This document shows positions 9,601 to 18,502 of a stretch of 64,000 bases of DNA, piece after piece; position 1 is the stretch's first letter; the number at the start of each line of letters is the position of its first letter. Below the pieces are notes generated by a model, which had not been told where the DNA came from, did no database searches, and saw only the letters and a program-made list of their open reading frames with translations. The DNA comes from Blastocatellia bacterium. Lineage in GTDB: Bacteria > Acidobacteriota > Blastocatellia > Pyrinomonadales > Pyrinomonadaceae. Both the position numbers and the translations under genes were made by a program. The DNA is taken from positions 396,001-460,000 of the forward strand of contig PMSM01000010.1 in NCBI GenBank assembly GCA_003168335.1, given 5' to 3'.

Positions 9601-10062
9601 TGCATCTCCGCGGTGAATATCTTTCGCCAGTGGCCCTTCGCTTCCACCCGTCAAACAGATCAATCCTGCCGCATGCGCTGCCAACTCATTAGCAGTGACT
9701 GCGCACTCCCCCGGCTTCGCATGCTTCGGCACACGCATTTTCATCAGGGTGATCATACGGCAGAGGTTTTGATAGCCGGTGCGATTGCGGACGAGCAGCG
9801 GGACTGTCCTGGCGCTCATTGACGCTTTCTCGCAACCAGTCGAATTCAATCGAACTGTAATCTCAGCGCCAATGTGTGCTTTAACGCCGCACTTCTTCGC
9901 AGCTAAATGAAACCGCGCAGCGCCATAAACCCCGTCGTGATCCAGCAGGGCCATTGCCGGCATTTCTAGTTCAGCGCACGCCGCGATTAACTCTTCCGGC
10001 GTCGAAGCACCTTTAAGAAAACTAAACGCGGACCTTGCATGTAGCTCGACGTAATCAGTCAT
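6649..10062 (-). CDS. dnaE2: Error-prone DNA polymerase III alpha subunit DnaE2 (ImuC)
   Basis: About 1137 residues from the ATG at 10062. DnaE2 is the catalytic polymerase of the ImuA-ImuB-DnaE2 translesion mutasome, replacing DinB/UmuC-type lesion bypass in many bacteria. The N-terminal PHP domain starts at 'YVELHARSAFSFL' and includes 'LLDHDGVYG'. Polymerase motifs 'GRGSAANS' and 'PDIDLDL' (the Asp pair binding metal) are present, and an OB-fold follows near the C-terminus. The upstream in-frame codons to 10125 are not needed. The ATG overlaps the imuB stop as ATGACTGA, a sign of translational coupling. A low-complexity stretch at about residues 920-970 contains insert-like sequence. Confidence 0.92.
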   Translation of the reverse strand: MTDYVELHARSAFSFLKGASTPEELIAACAELEMPAMALLDHDGVYGAARFHLAAKKCGVKAHIGAEITVRLNSTGCEKASMSARTVPLLVRNRTGYQNLCRMITLMKMRVPKHAKPGECAVTANELAAHAAGLICLTGGSEGPLAKDIHRGDAENAEAAQRNTEWLVDTFGRGNVYAELQRHFNRSEEAWNQSLIEIARRLKLPLLATNGVCYAKRAQRQVADVFTCIRNHVRLETAGRLLSTNSERFVKSPREMTSLFGDLPEAIANTVELSSRLEFTLEDLGYEFPKYPVPPGETMISFLRRRTYEGARLRYSGHNGSPTFARAQKQIEHELALIEKLKLEGYFLIVWDIIQFCKRTNILVQGRGSAANSAVCYSLGITAVDPVGMELLFERFLSEERGEWPDIDLDLPSGDQRERAIQYVYERYGKLGAAMTANVITYRGRSAAREVGKVLGFDEETLGRLSSLVHTWEWKDPKDTPERQFKDAGLDLFDLRIKKFFQLYRAVQDLPRHLGQHSGGMVICQGQLNSVVPLEPAAMPGRVVVQWDKEDCADLGIIKVDLLGLGMMAVLEESIQIICDTSGEEVDLAQLPPDDPAVYQALQHADTIGMFQIESRAQMSCLPRLRPQKFYDIVVQVAIIRPGPIVGNMVNPYLSRRLGRAPIKYAHPSLEPVLKRTLGVPLFQEQLLKMAMICAGFSGGEAEELRRAMGFKRSEARMRDIEIKLRRGMTAKGITGKTQDEIVQSIASFALYGFPESHAASFALLAYASAYLKCHYLAAFTAATLNNQPMGFYQPFTIIKDAQRHGLKVKPVDVTRSNWECTIEEDDVAQVDNLRHQLRLGLRCVKGLREAPGRAIERERNQRSFTSLDDLHQRVPELRKDELRKLAAVGALNFICFDRPEGSKGNSPARKGGDHQQEQSSEARSADTAYFSNECRTFSAQEESSSCKEPRPYGRGYYLPPLRGSSNRRDALWQVERVAREAGPLYENLEADGNSPLAPMTLNERLNADLRGTGMTVGRHPMAHQRAWLDSVNVARAADLKNMRHGQLVRVAGWVIVRQRPGTAKGFVFLSLEDETGIANVIITPQLFEQNRLALVDYPFLLIEGALQHQDNVVSVKAKSVEPLQMKIQSPGSHDFH

Positions 10063-11473
10063 ACATTCCTGCAATGAACCATTCTTCACTTTGCAAATCG
10101 CGGTAGATCCGACACAGCACATCACTTTGGTGTGGGACTGAATCGGCTACTGCTATGTCCCATTCATCTCTGGCCCAGACGTCTGTGCGCCACCAATCAC
10201 CCGAGATTCGCCAGGGACCCGAGGCGCAGATAACTTCGCCGCGGACCAGGCAGGACGAATTCACATTGTGCGCACTGATGCGTACAGGTCGTCCGTGTAT
10301 GGTTTGCACTTCCGCGCGCCAGGGTGGGCGAAAAACTCTGAATCCCATCAAACATTGGCCAGCGCCGATTGCCCAGTGCCGATGGCGACGTGATTTATTC
10401 TGCCCGGTTGAAGTAATGAAGCGCTTAACTCGAAAGGCGTCTGGTCTATGCGTATCCAAAAGCTCGGGTGAACCAACCTTGTCCGCTCCGACTAACTTTG
10501 CCAATCGCGCCAATGTCAGCTCGAGTTTTTCCGGCTCGGGCGCTAACGGAATGAACAGGCCCGTCTGCGCGACGCGTGGCTGCACCGGCTCGGCCGCGAT
10601 AGTTACAGAGATAATCGCTGCCTGCGGAGGCTGTGCTTCGATTTCAAATAGAAGCAATCGCAGCAGCGTTTTCGGATTGCGCATCGGGACCGGCAAGGTA
10701 ATCGCCCGTTCATGATCTGTTTTATCTTCCAGCTTCAAACGCAGCCGTAATTCATTTGTAGCCAGAGCATGCGAATGCAGATTGGCGCATAGCTGATTTA
10801 GCAGCCGCGACAAAATAAAAGAGAGCGGCTCAAGTTCCGCTACTGGATGTTCTAATTCGAGTGATTGTTCGAAACCGATTGGGGGTTGGACCAAGACCAG
10901 GAGGCGCTCGCTCTTGCCCTGGGCAAGCTTTTGCAGTCGCACACCTGCTTGTCCCAGCCGCTGCGCGATTCCCTTTAACGGCAACCAGGCAAAATCACTA
11001 AACGTGTGCAGGCCCCAAAGCTCCAGCGTCTCACCGATTTCCCCAACTCTCTCTTTCTCAACAGCAGCGAGGGAATAATCGAGCATCTTTAATGGCAGGT
11101 TCCCGAGTTGTAAGGACTCTCCGCCGGCAGGAATGACCGTCACTCCTTTGAACGATCGAGCCGAATGGATCGCCGCATCAGAATTCGCGGCCACTGAGAC
11201 ATTAACTTTGAAACCTAACTGAGTCGCACGTCGGACGATTTCATTGGCCAGGGCACGTGAAGAATCGATCCCGGCATGTTTATGTTCAGGCTCTCCAAAA
11301 TTGCCAGACGAGCCAAACAATAAATCCTGCCCTGCGACATCAAGCACAACTGTGTCAACAGTCGTTTGCTCGACCAAAGGAGAGAAGGTGAAAGCCAGGT
11401 CGATAAGCGATGCCCCGGTCTCATCGTGAAACCCGCATTTGGGGACACTTCGTCCATAGATACAGGCAAACAT
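10055..11473 (-). CDS. imuB: ImuB, Y-family polymerase-like mutasome protein
   Basis: 472 residues. ImuB is a Y-family DNA polymerase relative that has lost catalysis and works as the hub linking DnaE2 to the beta clamp. The protein shows the family's palm/little-finger layout ('VDTVVLDVAGQDLLFG', 'LGFKVNVSVAANSDAAIHSAR', 'LWGLHTFSDFAWLP'), with the usual catalytic acidic pairs not conserved. Its C-terminus 'WFIAGMYD' overlaps the dnaE2 start. It sits between imuA and dnaE2 in the standard cassette order. The N-terminus looks a little shorter than in typical ImuB, so the true start could lie slightly upstream. Confidence 0.85.
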   Translation of the reverse strand: MFACIYGRSVPKCGFHDETGASLIDLAFTFSPLVEQTTVDTVVLDVAGQDLLFGSSGNFGEPEHKHAGIDSSRALANEIVRRATQLGFKVNVSVAANSDAAIHSARSFKGVTVIPAGGESLQLGNLPLKMLDYSLAAVEKERVGEIGETLELWGLHTFSDFAWLPLKGIAQRLGQAGVRLQKLAQGKSERLLVLVQPPIGFEQSLELEHPVAELEPLSFILSRLLNQLCANLHSHALATNELRLRLKLEDKTDHERAITLPVPMRNPKTLLRLLLFEIEAQPPQAAIISVTIAAEPVQPRVAQTGLFIPLAPEPEKLELTLARLAKLVGADKVGSPELLDTHRPDAFRVKRFITSTGQNKSRRHRHWAIGAGQCLMGFRVFRPPWRAEVQTIHGRPVRISAHNVNSSCLVRGEVICASGPWRISGDWWRTDVWARDEWDIAVADSVPHQSDVLCRIYRDLQSEEWFIAGMYD

Positions 11474-11519
11474 AACTTACTTCAGCGCGTTTAGATTTGA
11501 TTGAAGCTCGATTCTTGAA

Positions 11520-11549
11520 GCGAAGATTAGCGAATATTGGCGAATACTG
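11520..11549. promoter_or_regulatory. Putative LexA operator upstream of imuB
   Basis: Three 10-bp direct repeats, GCGAAGATTA, GCGAATATTG and GCGAATACTG, stand in the 94-bp gap between imuA and imuB. The first two are almost identical to a pair found in front of lexA (13132-13151). Sharing by two members of the SOS cassette suggests LexA binding; the assignment is inference. Confidence 0.6.
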
Positions 11550-11567
11550 TCAAGGCTGGGCGCGGCT

Positions 11568-12389
11568 TTAGTGCAAGCGTGTTCTGAACCTGACGGGGCC
11601 GGCAGTCCAGGCAACGGGCCGCTCTCGGTTTACTCGTACGCCAATTCCTTGAAGCAGATGTGAATGGGTCAGAGCGGGCCAACTGTTAAGTGGTTGGGTT
11701 GATCCTGTAACCAGCGAAAGGCGAGTGGTCTGAGGAGGCGCCCCCTCTCCACCTTCCTTGATCGCCAACCTTGCGTCACTGTTTTCTAAAACGAATGACA
11801 TAGTGTTGGGCCAGAGTGGGCCTTCGTTTTTTACTTCAAGAACCAGCGTAGCGCATGAACGAGTGCAAGCCACAGGTGTCACTACTACCAGCGCGGTGGG
11901 AGTGTTTTCAATTGCCCGCCGGAACCGAAACCACCAAGACGTGATTATTCGTCGCGTGTATTTTGCCGCCACGTCAGCCAGGTTAAGTGCGACTAAGCCA
12001 AAGCCGCCGCTTTGCAGCAACAGATCAGTCGCTTTGAAAGCGCGCTCTACGCTGCCGCTACAACGAACCCACAATAAGCGATCGCAATCAACTCGAGCGG
12101 TCGCTGCGGATGAGAGATCGAAAGTGTCGCTGGTATCCACTAACGCGCAGGTTTCTTCCTGCATGGTGGCGACGGCCAGGGCAGAAAGTAACAGGCTGGT
12201 TCGTCCTGAGGATGCTGTTCCATGGATCTCGGTAATCGCTCCGCGCGGAAATCCATTTAAGCGCGCATCAATTTCCCACACACCTGTTGGCACAATCTCA
12301 GCAGGCTGCTCCTCGCGCCGCTGAAACGCGCCGCCAAAACGATCGGCCAGCGCCAACTCGATCTCTTTTTTTGCGCCCGCTGGTTTCAT
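11568..12389 (-). CDS. imuA: ImuA, RecA-like mutasome protein
   Basis: 273 residues. ImuA is the RecA/SulA-like partner of ImuB. The RecA fold is visible: 'VPTGVWEIDARLNGFPRG' precedes a degenerate Walker A 'GTASSGRTS' (about residues 58-66). 'LLWVRCSG' and 'LVVVTP' correspond to later core strands. Length is normal for the family. It stands directly after lexA (102-bp gap) and before imuB, the cassette order lexA-imuA-imuB-dnaE2 seen in many phyla. Confidence 0.82.
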   Translation of the reverse strand: MKPAGAKKEIELALADRFGGAFQRREEQPAEIVPTGVWEIDARLNGFPRGAITEIHGTASSGRTSLLLSALAVATMQEETCALVDTSDTFDLSSAATARVDCDRLLWVRCSGSVERAFKATDLLLQSGGFGLVALNLADVAAKYTRRIITSWWFRFRRAIENTPTALVVVTPVACTRSCATLVLEVKNEGPLWPNTMSFVLENSDARLAIKEGGEGAPPQTTRLSLVTGSTQPLNSWPALTHSHLLQGIGVRVNRERPVAWTAGPVRFRTRLH

Positions 12390-12491
12390 AGTTGTTTTTA
12401 GCGTTTAGCGCCCACCCAGGAAGATATCTCCTGTGAGTAACCATTCTGCAAACCCGAGCAGATCGGAAAGCTGAAAGTTGAAGCTAAACTT

Positions 12492-13100
12492 TTAATGCTT
12501 GTATCTGCGAATCACACCCACCACTAAGCCTTGAATCTGCACACGCTCAGGCGGTCGAATCACAATTGGCTTGTAACGCGGATTCGCTGCTTCCAAACGC
12601 ACCTGATTGCGACCACCATAAAAGCGTTTGACTGTCGCATCATTTCCATCGATCAACGCCACGACTGTCTGCCCGTTGTCCGCGGTTTGCTGTGATTGAA
12701 GAACAATGAAATCGCCTTCGCGAATTTGCTCATCAATCATTGAGTCACCTCGAACACGTAGCGCAAACATTCGTCCCGGTCTTAACATGTCCTGCGGAAT
12801 AGAAACGGTTTCGTAATTTAATACCGCTTCAATCGGCGCACCGGCTGCTACTATTCCCAGCAAAGGGATCTCATAGTTATTTTCATTGGGCCCATTCACC
12901 AGTTCGATACCGCGGCTAACATTAGGGATGCGCTGAATCAATCCTTCCCTTTCCAGGATCGAAACTACGTGATGCACACTGGCCGATGAACTCATGCCAA
13001 ATTCCTGACCAATCTCGGCCATAGTTGGGGCTTCCTGATGCACTTCAAAATAATGCTTGATGTAATCCAATACTCTTCGTTGTCTTGCGGTAATCGGCAT
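12492..13100 (-). CDS. lexA: LexA repressor
   Basis: 202 residues. The N-terminal winged helix ('RQRRVLDYIKHYFEVHQEAP', recognition helix 'SSSASVHHVV') binds DNA. The C-terminal S24 peptidase domain shows the Ala-Gly cleavage site in 'GIVAAGAP', the catalytic Ser in 'RGDSMID' and Lys in 'DATVKRF'. RecA filaments trigger self-cleavage and release the SOS genes. The gene heads the minus-strand mutagenesis cassette and has its own repeat-type operator just upstream. A strong GGGAGGAG Shine-Dalgarno precedes the ATG. Confidence 0.95.
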   Translation of the reverse strand: MPITARQRRVLDYIKHYFEVHQEAPTMAEIGQEFGMSSSASVHHVVSILEREGLIQRIPNVSRGIELVNGPNENNYEIPLLGIVAAGAPIEAVLNYETVSIPQDMLRPGRMFALRVRGDSMIDEQIREGDFIVLQSQQTADNGQTVVALIDGNDATVKRFYGGRNQVRLEAANPRYKPIVIRPPERVQIQGLVVGVIRRYKH

Positions 13101-13131
13101 GGTTTTCTCCTCCCGGCCATTTCGAATGTGC

Positions 13132-13161
13132 GCGAAGATTATCGAATATTACCAAATCGTT
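13132..13161. promoter_or_regulatory. Putative LexA operator in the lexA promoter
   Basis: The repeats GCGAAGATTA (13132-13141), TCGAATATTA (13142-13151) and a weaker CCAAATCGTT lie about 32 bp before the lexA start codon. The first two match the repeats upstream of imuB in 18 of 20 positions. Autoregulation by LexA is the natural reading. Confidence 0.6.
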
Positions 13162-13361
13162 GTCTAGCGCAAAGTCAGCAGCCTGTCTTATTCGGGAAAT
13201 CTTATTGACAGCGGTGCTGTTGATCGTTAGAATTGGCGTTGCAACGTTGTTAAGCATCGTTGCTTGCTCCGTAACTCACGAGTTCGGATCCCAAGATTAG
13301 GGCTCGATCCCACCATTTTAACGTCTCTTAACTGGATTAGCCGGAAAATTAAGACCCCAAA
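13162..13361. other. Divergent promoter region between lexA and pilB
   Basis: About 200 bp separate the lexA control region from pilB, which is read the other way. A 'TTGACA' occurs at 13205-13210. No gene or strong hairpin is visible. Promoters for pilB, and perhaps lexA, are expected here but cannot be placed with certainty. Confidence 0.3.
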
Positions 13362-15149
13362 ATGTCAGCCAAACTCGGCGAAATTCTCGTTCGCGAGAAC
13401 CTAATTAGCCCGCAACACCTCCGCCAAGCGCTGGATTATCAGCGCGAACACGGCGGGCGGCTCGGTTTCAACCTGGTCAAGCTCGGCCTGGCTTCCGATG
13501 ACACGATCACCGCAGTACTCTCGCGACAGTACGGTATTCCGTCGGTAAACCTGGAGCTCTTTGATATCGAGGACTCCGTCCTTCGTTTGATTCCGCAAGA
13601 GGTCGCGCAGAAATATTCCGTCCTGCCATTGTCTCGCGTCGGCGCCACCCTCACTCTCGCAATGGTCGATCCCACCAACGTATTCGCGATGGACGACATC
13701 AAGTTCATGACCGGGCTGAACGTCGAACCGGTGGTCGTCGCTGAAGCCAGTGTGCAGACAGCAATCGCTAAGTACTACAGCACTTCGCGCGAGATCGAGT
13801 TGGCTGCGGTCGCGCCTGATCTGTCAGTCGAAAGCCTAAACGGCAATGGTTTCTCTCAGGCCGATCTTGTCTCACTCGACAGCCTCGACTTCGATCAGGA
13901 GTCCCTCAACAGCGAAGTCGAGGTTTTCGAAGACAACGAGGAAATCGATCTTTCCAGCCTCACCCGAATGAGCGAAGACGCTCCGGTCGTGCGGTTGGTC
14001 AACGTTCTCTTAGTTGACGCACTGCGGCGGGGCGCTTCGGACATTCACGTCGAGCCCTATGAAAAAGAGCTGCGCATTCGCTTTCGCATTGACGGCCTCC
14101 TTTACGACGTTATGCATCCACCCATGAAGATGCGCGATGCCCTCATCTCCCGTATCAAGATCATGTCGAAACTGGATATTTCTGAGAAGCGTCTGCCTCA
14201 GGATGGGCGCATTAAGATTCGCGTGAAAGTTGATTCCCGCTCGCGCGAACTCGACTTCCGCGTTTCGACTTTGCCGACCCTCTTCGGAGAAAAGGTTGTG
14301 CTTCGTCTGTTGGATAAAGAGAAGCTCATGCTCGATATGACCAATCTCGGCTTCGAGCCTGACTCTCTCGTTAAGTTTCAGCGGAACATTTCCAAGCCAT
14401 ACGGCATGGTGCTGGTCACCGGGCCTACAGGAAGTGGCAAGACCAACACCCTCTATTCCGCGCTCCAATCTCTCAACACGGTCGACACGAATATCATGAC
14501 CGCTGAAGATCCGGTCGAGTTCAATCTGCCAGGTGTCAACCAGGTACAGATGAAAGAACAGATCGGATTGAACTTCGCCGCGGCCCTGCGTTCATTCCTG
14601 CGCCAGGACCCTAATATTGTTCTGGTCGGCGAAATTCGCGACTTCGAAACCGCCGAGATTGCCATTAAGGCCGCTCTCACTGGCCACCTCGTACTCTCAA
14701 CCCTCCACACAAACGATGCCCCCTCAACCATCTCACGCCTGATGAACATGGGCATCGAGCCCTTCCTCGTTGCTACCAGCGTGAACCTAATACAGGCTCA
14801 GCGCCTCATCCGCCGTATCTGCAAGGACTGCAAGAAAGAATATCCGACCCCAATCGAGGCGCTGGTCGAGATTGGCTTTACCCCGGAAGAAGCGAGCAAG
14901 GTCAAAACCTACAAAGGTAAGGGTTGTCCAAGCTGCAACGACACGGGCTACAAGGGCCGGATCGGACTTTATGAAGTCATGGAAGTAACGGACGAGATCC
15001 GCGAGCTTATTCTGATCGGCGCGTCGTCGCTCGAGCTGAGAAAGAAGTCGATCGAAGACGGCATGATTACGCTGCGCGAGTCTGGTCTGTACAAAATACG
15101 GAACGGAGTGACCACCATCGAGGAAGTTCTCCGCGAAACGGTGGCGTGA
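13362..15149 (+). CDS. pilB: Type IV pilus assembly ATPase PilB
   Basis: 595 residues. PilB is the cytoplasmic hexameric ATPase that powers pilus extension. The N-terminal MshEN domain begins at 'LGEILVRENLI'. The core has Walker A 'GPTGSGKT' (about residue 352), an Asp box 'DPVEF', Walker B 'LVGEIRD' and the His box 'TGHLVLSTLHTNDA'. A C-terminal zinc motif shows as 'CKDC' and 'CPSC'. It heads a plus-strand cluster with a secreted protein, pilT and pilC, so the pilus motor is encoded together. Confidence 0.95.
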   Translation: MSAKLGEILVRENLISPQHLRQALDYQREHGGRLGFNLVKLGLASDDTITAVLSRQYGIPSVNLELFDIEDSVLRLIPQEVAQKYSVLPLSRVGATLTLAMVDPTNVFAMDDIKFMTGLNVEPVVVAEASVQTAIAKYYSTSREIELAAVAPDLSVESLNGNGFSQADLVSLDSLDFDQESLNSEVEVFEDNEEIDLSSLTRMSEDAPVVRLVNVLLVDALRRGASDIHVEPYEKELRIRFRIDGLLYDVMHPPMKMRDALISRIKIMSKLDISEKRLPQDGRIKIRVKVDSRSRELDFRVSTLPTLFGEKVVLRLLDKEKLMLDMTNLGFEPDSLVKFQRNISKPYGMVLVTGPTGSGKTNTLYSALQSLNTVDTNIMTAEDPVEFNLPGVNQVQMKEQIGLNFAAALRSFLRQDPNIVLVGEIRDFETAEIAIKAALTGHLVLSTLHTNDAPSTISRLMNMGIEPFLVATSVNLIQAQRLIRRICKDCKKEYPTPIEALVEIGFTPEEASKVKTYKGKGCPSCNDTGYKGRIGLYEVMEVTDEIRELILIGASSLELRKKSIEDGMITLRESGLYKIRNGVTTIEEVLRETVA

Positions 15150-15162
15150 AAGGGGTGAGTAT

Positions 15163-15960
15163 ATGTTGCGTCGAATAGGTCTCTCATTAGGTCTGTTGGT
15201 TTCCATAGTAGTAATGCTGCCCTTTGCAACCTCTACCGCGCATAACCTGAGATCTCAATTGGCTGCGCGTTCACATAGTTTCCATCATCATTCGCGCGCC
15301 TGGTGGCGGCGTCACCGGGCGCAGGTTCGCCGCCGGCAGGCCACGCTTGCCAGACAGCGGGCATTGGAAGCTACCTCCCGAACGGGGTCGGCTGTTTCAG
15401 TGCCGGCAAAGCCTTCTGACAATCACGCTGCCCTGCCTGGAGCACTTGCCTTTCCCGATGGTGTCTATCGGGACGGAGCCTTTTCTATGTCGCTCCCCAA
15501 CGGCTGGTCGGCCGGATCGACAACCAAGGGTGCTTCAAGTTTTCGCATCGCTCCACCGAACGGGATGCCGGAAGCCCAGGCGACACTCGCAGTCGTGGCC
15601 ATCGCGCCGGCGAATATCGACCAGGTTATTGGCCGCGAACAGCGCAGAATGCTGGGTGGCGTATCGTTCACAGACCTGCGACGCTCAGTTATTGACAGAA
15701 TGATCAGCGCCGGTGGTTGGGTTGTTAACGACCGTCAACGAGAGATCGGCGGCCATCGCGTATTTGAGGTGATTGCGCAGACCCCTGCAACCAGAGATGG
15801 AAAGCCTGAGCAGTTGTGGAACTTCTACTTCACCGAAATCAATGGCCGGGTCTATTCGCTTACGACGCGCACAACTGGTGGCTTTACCGAAAGGCTTGCT
15901 GGTGACGCGGAGAAGTTTCTTTCTGATTTCCGACCAACAGGGGTAAGCAAGAACAAGTAG
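15163..15960 (+). CDS. Exported protein of unknown function between pilB and pilT
   Basis: 265 residues. An N-terminal hydrophobic segment (about residues 4-22) is a signal or anchor. A very basic His/Arg-rich linker (residues 30-65) follows, then a soluble domain with 'YRDGAFSMSLPNGWSA' and 'ALAVVAIAP'-like strands, resembling the PsbP/DcrB-type folds of secreted lipoprotein-like proteins. It lies 13 bp after pilB, suggesting co-expression with the pilus genes. Its role is not recognised. Confidence 0.6.
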   Translation: MLRRIGLSLGLLVSIVVMLPFATSTAHNLRSQLAARSHSFHHHSRAWWRRHRAQVRRRQATLARQRALEATSRTGSAVSVPAKPSDNHAALPGALAFPDGVYRDGAFSMSLPNGWSAGSTTKGASSFRIAPPNGMPEAQATLAVVAIAPANIDQVIGREQRRMLGGVSFTDLRRSVIDRMISAGGWVVNDRQREIGGHRVFEVIAQTPATRDGKPEQLWNFYFTEINGRVYSLTTRTTGGFTERLAGDAEKFLSDFRPTGVSKNK

Positions 15961-16026
15961 TCCGCTGGTCGGCGTCGGGGAACCCAACCCCGCAAATTAC
16001 CCAGTCCGCTAAAGGAAACGGAGACA

Positions 16027-17196
16027 ATGGAAAATCCACCACAAATTTCTCTCTCAGAGCTGCTTCACAAGCTATCGGAGCTTGGCGGCTCTGATCTTCA
16101 CATTACCACGGGCACTGGTCCCCTGGTTCGCGTCCATGGCGAGATCCGTCCCCTCGACGGCTATCACCCACTCAATTCATCCGAAACGAAGCAGTTGGCC
16201 TACTCCGTCCTCACCGACGCACAGAAGCATCGCTTCGAAGAGAATCTCGAACTCGATTTTTCATTTGGTGTTAAAGGCCTTTCGCGCTTTCGCGCCAACA
16301 TCTTCAATCAGCGCGGCGCGGTGGGAGCAGTATTCCGGGCAATTCCTTATGAGATCAAGTCGTTTGAGGATTTGGGCCTGCCGGCCGTAGTTAAAGACCT
16401 TTGCAATAAGCCACGCGGCCTGGTACTGGTCACCGGCCCCACAGGCTCGGGTAAATCAACAACTCTGGCGGCGGTAATCGACAAGATAAATAAGGAGCGC
16501 CACGAGCATATTCTCACTATCGAAGACCCGATCGAATTTCTTCATAATCACAAGAACTGCATAGTCAATCAGCGCGAAGTCAACGCTGACACAAAAGGCT
16601 TTGCGCAGGCGTTACGCACCGCATTGCGCCAGGACCCGGACGTAGTCCTGGTCGGCGAAATGCGCGATCTTGAAACCATAGAATCGGCGCTGCGAATCGC
16701 TGAGACAGGCCACCTGACTTTCGCGACGTTGCATACGAACTCTGCTGTTTCAACCATCAACCGCATCATTGATGTGTTTCCATCGATGCAACAGGCCCAG
16801 GTGCGGGCACAGTTATCGCTTACGCTCGAGGGCATCCTCTGCCAGACGCTGCTTCCGCGCGCTGACGGCCGTGGCCGGGCGCTGGCTATGGAGATTTTGA
16901 TTCCCAATTCAGCAATCCGGAATCTGATTCGTGAGGACAAGGTCCATCAAATCTATTCCATGATGCAGACTGGACAGGACATACATGGAATGCAGACATT
17001 CAACCAATCGCTGGCCACGCTTTTCCACAAGCGTTTGATCACCAGAGAGTTGGCGATGCAGCGAACTTCGAATGCAAACGAACTGCGCGACTTGATAGAT
17101 CGCGGCGCCGGACTGAACAACGGTAACGGCTCGCACGCGAGACCTGGGACACCGCCCGCTTACACGCAAACTGGTCGCGGACTCCCGCGGAAGTAA
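16027..17196 (+). CDS. pilT: Type IV pilus retraction ATPase PilT
   Basis: 389 residues. PilT drives pilus retraction. Walker A 'GPTGSGKST' (about residues 136-144), Asp box 'TIEDPIEF', Walker B 'DVVLVGEMRDLET' and His box 'TGHLTFATLHTNSA' are all present, and 'AIRNLIRE' corresponds to the AIRNLIRE motif diagnostic of PilT. The C-terminus has a Gly/Asn/Arg-rich tail. A Shine-Dalgarno AAGGAAACGGAG precedes the ATG. Neighbours are pilB upstream and pilC downstream. Confidence 0.95.
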   Translation: MENPPQISLSELLHKLSELGGSDLHITTGTGPLVRVHGEIRPLDGYHPLNSSETKQLAYSVLTDAQKHRFEENLELDFSFGVKGLSRFRANIFNQRGAVGAVFRAIPYEIKSFEDLGLPAVVKDLCNKPRGLVLVTGPTGSGKSTTLAAVIDKINKERHEHILTIEDPIEFLHNHKNCIVNQREVNADTKGFAQALRTALRQDPDVVLVGEMRDLETIESALRIAETGHLTFATLHTNSAVSTINRIIDVFPSMQQAQVRAQLSLTLEGILCQTLLPRADGRGRALAMEILIPNSAIRNLIREDKVHQIYSMMQTGQDIHGMQTFNQSLATLFHKRLITRELAMQRTSNANELRDLIDRGAGLNNGNGSHARPGTPPAYTQTGRGLPRK

Positions 17197-17260
17197 TTGG
17201 ACAATCACACGAGATCGAACCGGAGATCCAGAGATAGAGAAAGAAACGGAGTGCTGAGAA

Positions 17261-18490
17261 ATGCCAACCTACGTTTTTAAAGGCCGCAACCGCATGAATG
17301 AGATCGTGAACGGTGAACGCGTCGCGGACAACCGCGAGGCGCTGCGCCAAATACTGCGACGGGAGCAGGTCACGCTCACTTCTGTTAAGGAGAAGGGCCG
17401 CGAATTCGGGATCCCCAAGCTCGCTGGCCGCAGGAAGGTCAACTCGAAAGATCTGGCAATTTTCACGCGTCAGTTCTCAGTCATGATTGATGCGGGATTG
17501 CCGCTGGTCCAATGCCTGGACATTCTCTCCCAGCAGCAGCAGAACAAGCACTTTCAGCAGGTCCTGGCGCAGGTGCGACAGGATGTCGAGGAGGGCTCAA
17601 CCCTGGCAGCCGCGATGAGCCGCCATCCAAAGGTGTTCGATCAACTCTACTCGAACATGGTTGAAGCCGGCGAAACGGGCGGTATCCTTGATCTGATCTT
17701 GCAGCGCCTGTCCACCTTCATCGAAAAGATTGTTAAGTTGAAGCGCGATGTGGTTTCAGCGTTGATTTATCCGGCGGCGGTCATCCTGCTGGCGATTGTT
17801 GCCATAGCCGTGATCATGATTGTAGTAATTCCCCAGTTTCAGAACATCTTCCTCGGCCTCCTGGGTCCGGGCGAACCGCTTCCGCTGCCCACACGCATCG
17901 TGGTCGGTCTTAGCGGCTTCCTGGCCGGCTGGGGTGGACTTTGTCTCCTGGTTGTGATCATTGGGGTTTCGGTAGCGCTGCACTTTTACTACAAGACGCC
18001 GAGCGGTCGGAAGCGCATTGATGGATTACTGCTGAAGGTTCCCATACTCGGCTCGATTTTTCTGAAGATCGCCATCGCCCGTTTTTCACGAACCCTCTCG
18101 ACGTTGCTTTCGTCCGGCGTGCCGATTCTTCAATCGCTTGACATAACCGCTCGCACAGCCGGCAACGTGATCATTGAGGAAGGCATCGTGAGCATTCGCA
18201 CAGCGGTTGAGCAGGGAAAGAGTTTTGTGGAACCGCTGCGCGCCGCGGATATATTTCCCCACATGGTGTCGCAGATGGTCGGCATCGGCGAGCAGACCGG
18301 CGCCCTTGATTCGATGCTGGGTAAGATTGCGGACTTCTATGAACAGGAAGTAGACGCGGCGATTGCCAATCTCTTGACTCTTATGGAACCGGCGCTGATT
18401 GGATTCTTAGGAGTCACCATCGGCGGGATCGTAATCTCGATGTATCTGCCAATGTTCACGTTGATTGGAAAGCTATCGCAGGGTCACTGA
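17261..18490 (+). CDS. pilC: Type IV pilus inner-membrane platform protein PilC
   Basis: 409 residues. PilC is the polytopic platform on which PilB and PilT act. Two T2SSF domains are visible: 'FTRQFSVMIDAGLPLVQCLDIL' style near residue 67 (key FTRQ...G.PL) and 'FSRTLSTLLSSGVPILQSLDI' near residue 275, each followed by membrane helices, with the last helix 'GGIVISMYLPMF'. Its stop codon is 12 bp before the target duplication of the large transposon, so the gene itself is intact but its original downstream region has been split by 43.7 kb. Confidence 0.95.
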   Translation: MPTYVFKGRNRMNEIVNGERVADNREALRQILRREQVTLTSVKEKGREFGIPKLAGRRKVNSKDLAIFTRQFSVMIDAGLPLVQCLDILSQQQQNKHFQQVLAQVRQDVEEGSTLAAAMSRHPKVFDQLYSNMVEAGETGGILDLILQRLSTFIEKIVKLKRDVVSALIYPAAVILLAIVAIAVIMIVVIPQFQNIFLGLLGPGEPLPLPTRIVVGLSGFLAGWGGLCLLVVIIGVSVALHFYYKTPSGRKRIDGLLLKVPILGSIFLKIAIARFSRTLSTLLSSGVPILQSLDITARTAGNVIIEEGIVSIRTAVEQGKSFVEPLRAADIFPHMVSQMVGIGEQTGALDSMLGKIADFYEQEVDAAIANLLTLMEPALIGFLGVTIGGIVISMYLPMFTLIGKLSQGH

Positions 18491-18502
18491 TTGGATTCGT
18501 GG

